A model generated the notes under the pieces. The model searched no databases. It saw nothing but the letters and a program-made list of their open reading frames with translations, and had not been told where the DNA came from. Positions 7,374-11,508 of a stretch of DNA of 11,508 nt are shown here, one piece after another; the first letter of the stretch is position 1, and each line of letters begins with the position of its first letter. The DNA is from CAWEYG01 sp050747885. Lineage in GTDB: Bacteria; Acidobacteriota; Thermoanaerobaculia; UBA5066; DATFVB01. The stretch lies in the NCBI GenBank assembly GCA_050747885.1, contig JBOGJO010000343.1, forward strand, positions 1-11,508, read 5' to 3'. The position numbers and the translations under genes are program-made.

Positions 7374-7448
7374 CAAGATCCAGATAACGAAACGGTTGGA
7401 TGGCGGCTCGCAATCGACCGCGAGAGAAACGGCTGGAGAGTCGAGCGA

Positions 7449-9251
7449 ATGCTGAGTTTGGAGGTCCGCAAGAAGACGGGTGACGCCGAAGTGCGGCGCG
7501 TCACGGGACCGCTCGTGACGATCGGGGCATCGACGGGCAACCAGGTAGTGGTCCGGGCTCGCGGTGTTTCGGGCCGGCATGCCCGGATTGTCGAAAAGGA
7601 CGGCGGTTACTTTCTGGACGTTTTTCGGGGAGTCGAACCGGTCTTCGTCAACGGCCGGGAAACTCTCGGCGGCCCGCTTGGCATCGGAGATCGCATCACC
7701 ATCGGGGAGGCCGCGATCACCCTTCTGAACGGGCGGCCGTCCGGGCGAGTGACCCCGGTTTCGGGGCTCCCCGCGGCCGAGGAGCCGGAAGATTCGGGGC
7801 ACGCCCCTCCGGCCACCGTACCGGTTTCATCGGCGCCAGCGTTGTCCGAGGCCGAGTACCGAGGGCTGCGGCTCGATCTGTTTCGCCGTCTGAAGCGCGA
7901 TCCCGACGCATCCTCCTCGGCCCGCGAGTTGTGCCGATTTCTCTCGGAAGAGCTGGGACCGGAGGAGTGGACCGTGGGATCGTTCGACGCGGCCGGGACG
8001 TTTCACGAGCTCGCGAGCTCGTTTCGCGAGAAGAGCTTCGACTTTCCTGTCCGCATCGCGGACGACCTGAAGAAGGCGATGGGGCCCATCCACCTCGACG
8101 GAGACGACCCGCTCGTGCTTTTCTCTTCGCCGGGCCGCGCGGGCGAGCGGAGGATCGTGCTCGCGGCGCGCGAGACGCACCGCCTCTCGGGCCGGGCCGC
8201 GGGTTTCGTGGAGGAGGCCGCCCAGATGGCGGACCTGGCCTGGACCTCGGTGACGCCCGCGGCCGAGGCGCCCCCGGAGCCGCTCCCGGTTCCGCCGCCG
8301 CCCCCCGCGGTCGACATCGTGGCGGCCTCGGATGTGATGCGCAGGCTCGTCCTCGATTTGCCCCGGATCGCGCGCGCGCGCGCGCCGGTGCTCGTCTCGG
8401 GGGAAGTGGGAACCGGAAAGGACCTGGTCGCGTCGGCCCTGCACCGGCAGGGCGATGCTTCCTCGGGTCCCTACGTGGTCGTCGATTGTTCCTCCATGGG
8501 CCGTCTCGAAGAAGACCTCTTCGGGCGGCCGGCGGCGGGACGCAGCGACCGGCGCCGGACCGGCCGGGTGGACGAAGCGGTCGGCGGGACGCTCGTGTTG
8601 AGCGAGATCGGATACTTGCCGCAGGCGACCCAGTCGCGGCTGCTCGAGGTCATGGCCGCGCTGCCGGTCGACGGCGATCGGAGCCCCATCCGGTGGATCG
8701 CGACGACCTCGACGAATCTGCTTCCCGCCGTCGAGACGGGCGGGTTTCGCCGGGACCTCTACTTCCGCCTCGCGGTTCTGTCGGTGCGGTTGCCCTCCCT
8801 TGCCGAGCGCCGGGAAGACATCCCCGCGCTTTTCGAGCACTTCGTCCGGCGCCATTCGGCCTCGGGCCTCGGTCCCCTCGAGCCGGACGCTTTGAACGCG
8901 CTCCTCACGTACCGTTACCCGGGAAACGCCCGGGAGCTCGAGAACGAGGTCATCCGCCTCTCGGCCGTTTGCGGGCCGTCGGAGCCCATCACGCTGACCC
9001 GGCTGGATCCGAAGTTTCGCGAAGCGGAGGCCGGCCTCGTCCTGCACGAAGTCGACGATCTGAAGAAGATCGTGGAGTCGGTCGAGCGCCAGGTCATCGA
9101 CCGCGTGATGCGGAAAGTGGAGGGAAACCAGAGCAAAGGCGCCGAGCTCCTGAACATCTCCCGCGGCTCGCTGATCGCGAAGATGTCGGAATTCGGAATC
9201 CGAGACTATCGCTACCTGCGCCGGGAAAGGCGCAAGGGCGCGGCGGACTAG
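7449..9251 (+). CDS. FHA-AAA+-Fis regulator with lost GAFTGA loop (degenerate NtrC-type)
   Basis: The 600-residue protein begins with an FHA domain (about 1-93) containing SGRHARI (41-47) and VNG (67-69), but the usual GR phosphothreonine-binding Arg is Ala27. An uncharacterised region (about 133-267) and a Pro-rich linker (274-287) lead to an AAA+ domain: Walker A GEVGTGKD (318-325), arginine residues FRRDLYFR (433-440), sensor II PGNAREL (491-497). Between LFG and GGTL, where GAFTGA should be, stands RPAAGRSDRRR, and Walker B is TLVLSE (381-386), so its Asp is Ser385. A Fis-type HTH closes the protein (about 547-581). It should bind DNA but probably cannot remodel sigma54 holoenzyme in the standard way. 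It may act as a repressor, a sigma70-type regulator as TyrR does, or a partner subunit. The start at 7449 has GGAGAG 8 nt upstream and matches the FHA N-terminus. The open frame back to 7230 is non-homologous leader. Confidence 0.88.
   Translation: MLSLEVRKKTGDAEVRRVTGPLVTIGASTGNQVVVRARGVSGRHARIVEKDGGYFLDVFRGVEPVFVNGRETLGGPLGIGDRITIGEAAITLLNGRPSGRVTPVSGLPAAEEPEDSGHAPPATVPVSSAPALSEAEYRGLRLDLFRRLKRDPDASSSARELCRFLSEELGPEEWTVGSFDAAGTFHELASSFREKSFDFPVRIADDLKKAMGPIHLDGDDPLVLFSSPGRAGERRIVLAARETHRLSGRAAGFVEEAAQMADLAWTSVTPAAEAPPEPLPVPPPPPAVDIVAASDVMRRLVLDLPRIARARAPVLVSGEVGTGKDLVASALHRQGDASSGPYVVVDCSSMGRLEEDLFGRPAAGRSDRRRTGRVDEAVGGTLVLSEIGYLPQATQSRLLEVMAALPVDGDRSPIRWIATTSTNLLPAVETGGFRRDLYFRLAVLSVRLPSLAERREDIPALFEHFVRRHSASGLGPLEPDALNALLTYRYPGNARELENEVIRLSAVCGPSEPITLTRLDPKFREAEAGLVLHEVDDLKKIVESVERQVIDRVMRKVEGNQSKGAELLNISRGSLIAKMSEFGIRDYRYLRRERRKGAAD
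8369..8384 (+). repeat. (CG)8 dinucleotide tract inside the FHA-regulator gene
   Basis: Eight uninterrupted CG units encode alternating Ala-Arg just before the Walker A motif. Such tracts can form Z-DNA and can slip. Gain or loss of one unit would shift the frame and cut the AAA+ and HTH domains off the FHA half. Confidence 0.6.
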
Positions 9252-9254
9252 AAT
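9249..9254 (+). promoter_or_regulatory. Candidate leaderless -10 box for the sensor kinase
   Basis: TAGAAT overlaps the stop codon of the FHA-regulator gene and ends 6 nt before the GTG at 9261. No ribosome site lies between. This spacing suits a leaderless internal promoter, giving the kinase and secreted-protein genes expression of their own. No clear -35 is seen. Confidence 0.4.
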
Positions 9255-9260
9255 AGCCGC

Positions 9261-10574
9261 GTGGACGCGGCCCGCCGGTTCGAACATCGCCTTCTCGCCA
9301 TTTCCGTCGCTTCGGGGTTGCTTTTTCTCCTCGTTCTCGGAGCGTTTTCTTTTCTCATTTTCCGCTCACTTTCGTCGCGGTTCATCGAATCCGTGCTCGA
9401 GGAGTCCCGGGCCGACGCGGAGTCGATTGCGCGAAAGCTCGCGTCGCCGTCAGCGCCCCTGCGGGTGATCGAAAGAACGAAGGAAACCGAGCTCTATCTG
9501 CATTCAGTCCTCCAGGAGAAACGGACCGTGGAGTACATCACCGTGACCGACCGGGAGGGGCGCCGCCTTTACGAGGGGCGGGCGGAAGGGAGGAGGGCGT
9601 TCTTCGACGCGCACCCCACGCCCTCTCTCGATCTCCCCGACGGCACCGGACGCCGTTCCACGGAATCCTCCCGCGACTACGACATCGCCGTCCCCATCGA
9701 GAACATCGGCTTCGTCCACGTCGGCGTGTCGAAGGACGCCGTGGAGGCGCGGTTGAAATCGCTCCGCTCCGACCTGATCACCAAGACCGCCGTTTGCGGC
9801 TTCATCGCGCTGGCGGCTCTCGCCGCCACCGACGTGTTTCTGTGGAGGCTGCTCGAACGAAATCGAAAGCTCGAGAGGGCCCGCGCCGATGACCGCCGGT
9901 TCCGCGAGCTCGGTGAAGTCGCGGCGGGGCTCGCCCACGAGGTTCGCAACCCCCTTCATTCCATCGGGCTGAGCCTTCAGAACCTTCAGGACCGGTTCCC
10001 CGGAGAAAGCGAAAGATTCGATCTGACCCGGTCGGAGGTGAAACGCCTCGACCGGCTCGTGGGGGACTTCCTCGCGTACGCCCGACCGTCCCCGCTTCGG
10101 CTGGACGACCTGGGCCTGGCGTCGTATCTGAAAGAGATTTGCGAGCTCGCGTCGTTCGAATCGAAGGGCCGGGGAGTCGATGTCCGGTGCGACGTGATCC
10201 CCGATGCGACCGTCCGGTGGGACGGCGGCAAGATCCGCCAGGTGATCTGGAACCTCGTGCGAAACGCGGTCGACGCCTCCGCCGAGTCCGCGGCCGCACC
10301 CGTCCGCAAGGAGGTCCGGCTGGACGTGAGCCGCGACGCCGGGTTCGTCGAAATTCGCGTGAGCGACCGGGGAGAGGGCATCCCGGAAGAAGTCCTCCGG
10401 AAGATTCCCTCCCTCTTCTTCACGACGAAGAAAGGGGGAAGCGGATTGGGCTTGATGGTGGCTTCGAGGATCGTTCAGGAGCACGGCGGCTCGATGTCTC
10501 TCTCGTCGCGGGCCGGCGAGGGGACTTGTGCCACGGTTCGCCTGCCGGAACGGGTGCCGGAGGGAGCAGCATGA
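9261..10574 (+). CDS. Membrane sensor histidine kinase
   Basis: The 437-residue protein has a membrane helix at about 11-34, an extracytoplasmic domain of about 140 residues (35-172, possibly PAS/Cache-like, with EYITVTDREGRRLYEG at 91-106), and a second helix at about 173-196. The kinase core has H-box LAHEVRNPLHS (224-234; His226), N-box NLVRNAVDA (331-339; Asn335), G1 box SDRGEGI (368-374; Asp369), and G2 box GGSGLGL (392-398). All catalytic motifs are intact, unlike the kinase at the left of the window. No receiver gene lies beside it, so its partner is elsewhere or is the left-hand response regulator. It starts 9 nt after the FHA regulator and ends with an ATGA overlap with the secreted-protein gene, so it is probably co-expressed with both. 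The GTG start is the only one that leaves room for the short cytoplasmic N-terminus before helix 1. Confidence 0.92.
   Translation: MDAARRFEHRLLAISVASGLLFLLVLGAFSFLIFRSLSSRFIESVLEESRADAESIARKLASPSAPLRVIERTKETELYLHSVLQEKRTVEYITVTDREGRRLYEGRAEGRRAFFDAHPTPSLDLPDGTGRRSTESSRDYDIAVPIENIGFVHVGVSKDAVEARLKSLRSDLITKTAVCGFIALAALAATDVFLWRLLERNRKLERARADDRRFRELGEVAAGLAHEVRNPLHSIGLSLQNLQDRFPGESERFDLTRSEVKRLDRLVGDFLAYARPSPLRLDDLGLASYLKEICELASFESKGRGVDVRCDVIPDATVRWDGGKIRQVIWNLVRNAVDASAESAAAPVRKEVRLDVSRDAGFVEIRVSDRGEGIPEEVLRKIPSLFFTTKKGGSGLGLMVASRIVQEHGGSMSLSSRAGEGTCATVRLPERVPEGAA
10559..10566 (+). promoter_or_regulatory. Ribosome binding site for the secreted protein
   Basis: GGAGGGAG lies inside the end of the kinase gene. 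GGAGG is 7 nt before the ATG at 10571, which overlaps the kinase stop as ATGA. This supports translational coupling and the chosen start. Confidence 0.7.
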
Positions 10575-11437
10575 AGAGACGCGCGGCATCGATCCTCTTT
10601 CTCGCCGTGGCGTCGGCCGGACCGTGCTCGGCGGGATTCCGTTCGGCGGACCAGGGCGTGCTGCCCGGCGTCGGGAGGACGGCGGGATCGTTCGGCTCGA
10701 ACTGGGTGACCGACCTCACGATCTGGAATTCCGGACCGGTCGCCGCGATCGTCGATCTCGTCTTTCTGCCGACCGGAGGCGTCGACAATCGGCAGGCGCT
10801 CCAGCGGGTGGTGGAAGTGGGGCCGATCTCGGCGGGAGGAACGCTGTTGCTCCCGGACGTGCTCCTCCAGGACTTTGGTCAGTCGGCGGCGCTCGGGGCG
10901 ATGCTGTACTTCGGTTCCCGCGCCGACGCCCCCGCCCTGGTGGCTCCCTTGATCGTTCAGGCCCGTGTTCACGATTCGTCGGCCGCCGGGTTCGGCACGA
11001 TCGAGCCCGGCTCACCCTACTACGACGAGGCCGGGCCGGGCGCCGCGACGATCGGCGCGGACATTTTGATTCTGCCGGGCCTCGAGGAGAGCAATGATTT
11101 TCGGACGAACGTCGGGGTCTGGAACGGCTCGGACATTTCGACCTCGATCGTGGTCGCGGTGGATTTCTTCGATTCCGCCGGACGCGCGGTCGGGTCGATG
11201 CAGGCCTCGCTGCCGCCGCTTGGCCACCTTCAGTGGAACGGCGCGCTCGCTTCGCTCGGCGCGTCGGGCAAGGGCTTCTCCGCGAGGGCGCACCTGGTCT
11301 CCTCGACATCGAACGAAGCGGGCCCGCGTCCGTATTTCTTCGCCTACGCGTCGGTGACGAACAACCACTCGAACGACCCGTCCTACATCGAACCGGCATA
11401 CCAGGGGGAGGAGCCGGTGGACTGCATTTTTCCTTAG
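10571..11437 (+). CDS. Secreted protein with two beta-sandwich-like repeats
   Basis: This 288-residue protein begins with a typical signal peptide (MKRRAASILFLAVASAGPCSA, likely cut after Ala21). The mature part looks like two related units. Unit one starts near GVLPGVGRTAG and contains WVTDLTIWNSG and LPDVLLQDFG. Unit two starts near ILILPGLEESN and contains FRTNVGVWNGS. The repeated LPG, then hydrophobic strand, then WN pattern and the strand-rich composition suggest Ig-like or similar sandwich folds. I recall proteins of this style in Acidobacteriota, without an assigned function. No catalytic motif, lipobox or membrane anchor is visible, so it should be periplasmic or exported. Two cysteines are in view: Cys19, within the signal peptide, and one near the C-terminus (VDCIFP). 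Its overlap with the sensor kinase suggests it modulates or reports to that kinase. Confidence 0.75.
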   Translation: MKRRAASILFLAVASAGPCSAGFRSADQGVLPGVGRTAGSFGSNWVTDLTIWNSGPVAAIVDLVFLPTGGVDNRQALQRVVEVGPISAGGTLLLPDVLLQDFGQSAALGAMLYFGSRADAPALVAPLIVQARVHDSSAAGFGTIEPGSPYYDEAGPGAATIGADILILPGLEESNDFRTNVGVWNGSDISTSIVVAVDFFDSAGRAVGSMQASLPPLGHLQWNGALASLGASGKGFSARAHLVSSTSNEAGPRPYFFAYASVTNNHSNDPSYIEPAYQGEEPVDCIFP

Positions 11438-11508
11438 CAGGCTGCTGAAAAACCCCGCGGGTCGCGCGCCAGCAGCTTGCGGGCGAGATCAAGGTGCGAG
11501 GAGGGGAC
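11434..11508 (-). CDS. Possible partial CDS, C-terminus only
   Basis: On the minus strand an open frame enters from the window edge and reads VPSSHLDLARKLLARDPRG followed by FSAAC and TAA. Its stop (11434-11436) overlaps the TAG of the secreted-protein gene (11435-11437), so the two converge with no gap. The first 18 or so codons have the high third-position GC of real genes here. The last few (GGT TTT TCA GCA) do not, and they fall in an inverted repeat. This could be the tail of a transposase running into its terminal repeat, but 24 residues cannot prove a gene. Confidence 0.3.
   Translation of the reverse strand, partial: VPSSHLDLARKLLARDPRGFSAAC
11437..11480. repeat. Inverted repeat at the right edge (possible mobile-element end or terminator)
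   Basis: GCAGGCTGCTG (11437-11447) and CAGCAGCTTGC (11470-11480) are inverted repeats matching at 10 of 11 positions, with a 22-nt loop containing AAAAA and the palindrome CCCGCGGG. The left arm begins at the last base of the secreted-protein stop codon. On the minus strand the segment reads GTTTTTCAGCAGCCTGC, a style of sequence I associate with repeated element ends in several bacteria. That association is recalled and was not searched. Confidence 0.4.

Noticed and set aside
7230..7448. Start of the FHA regulator at 7230
   Set aside because: The extra 73 residues show no domain, overlap the smc start, and include the intergenic palindrome. The ATG at 7449 has a ribosome site and matches the FHA N-terminus.
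7827..9287. 486-codon minus-strand open frame opposite the FHA regulator
   Set aside because: The composition is Arg/His/Gly-rich without motifs, and it fully overlaps a well-supported gene.

Overview
The window is a GC-rich, gene-dense bacterial chromosome segment. It has six full-length protein genes, one small membrane-protein gene, one histidine-kinase gene whose 5' end lies at the window edge, and one tRNA gene. The mix of NtrC-type regulators, an FHA-domain regulator, orphan sensor kinases, a lone smc and an Ig-like secreted protein suggests an environmental Gram-negative lineage such as Acidobacteriota or a deltaproteobacterial relative. This is an inference from gene style; nothing here fixes the phylum.

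Layout. (1) 26-2010, + strand: a cytoplasmic histidine kinase with no visible sensor domain and a degenerate G1 box, overlapping by ATGA a receiver-AAA+ response regulator that has no DNA-binding domain. (2) 2071-2217, - strand: a 48-residue lmo0937/DUF5670-type membrane protein. (3) 2323-3465, +: a PIG-V-like GT-C membrane glycosyltransferase. (4) 3484-3559, -: tRNA-Thr(CGT) with an encoded CCA and a near-consensus sigma70 promoter. (5) 3743-7231, -: smc, the chromosome-condensation ATPase. (6) 7449-11437, +: a compact cluster of an FHA-AAA+-Fis regulator, a membrane sensor histidine kinase, and a secreted two-repeat beta-sandwich-like protein. Reading frames there are 9 nt apart and then overlap by ATGA. 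(7) At the right edge, a short open frame on the - strand ends in overlapping stop codons with the secreted-protein gene and sits in an inverted repeat that may be the end of a mobile element.

How the parts may work together. The most unusual feature is a pair of NtrC-family AAA+ proteins with complementary losses. The left one keeps the ATPase and sigma54-contact loop (GSFTGA) but lacks the C-terminal HTH. The right one keeps FHA and Fis-type HTH domains but has lost the GAFTGA loop and the Walker B aspartate. Likewise the left kinase is degenerate in its ATP lid, while the right kinase is canonical and membrane-bound but has no receiver-domain partner beside it. One reading is cross-wired signalling, with the right kinase or another kinase phosphorylating the left receiver. 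The alternative is that each is an independent, non-standard regulator. The right cluster looks like an envelope-sensing unit in which the sensor kinase and a secreted protein are co-translated under an FHA-type transcription factor. Short leaders and TANNNT boxes just upstream of several starts suggest leaderless transcripts.
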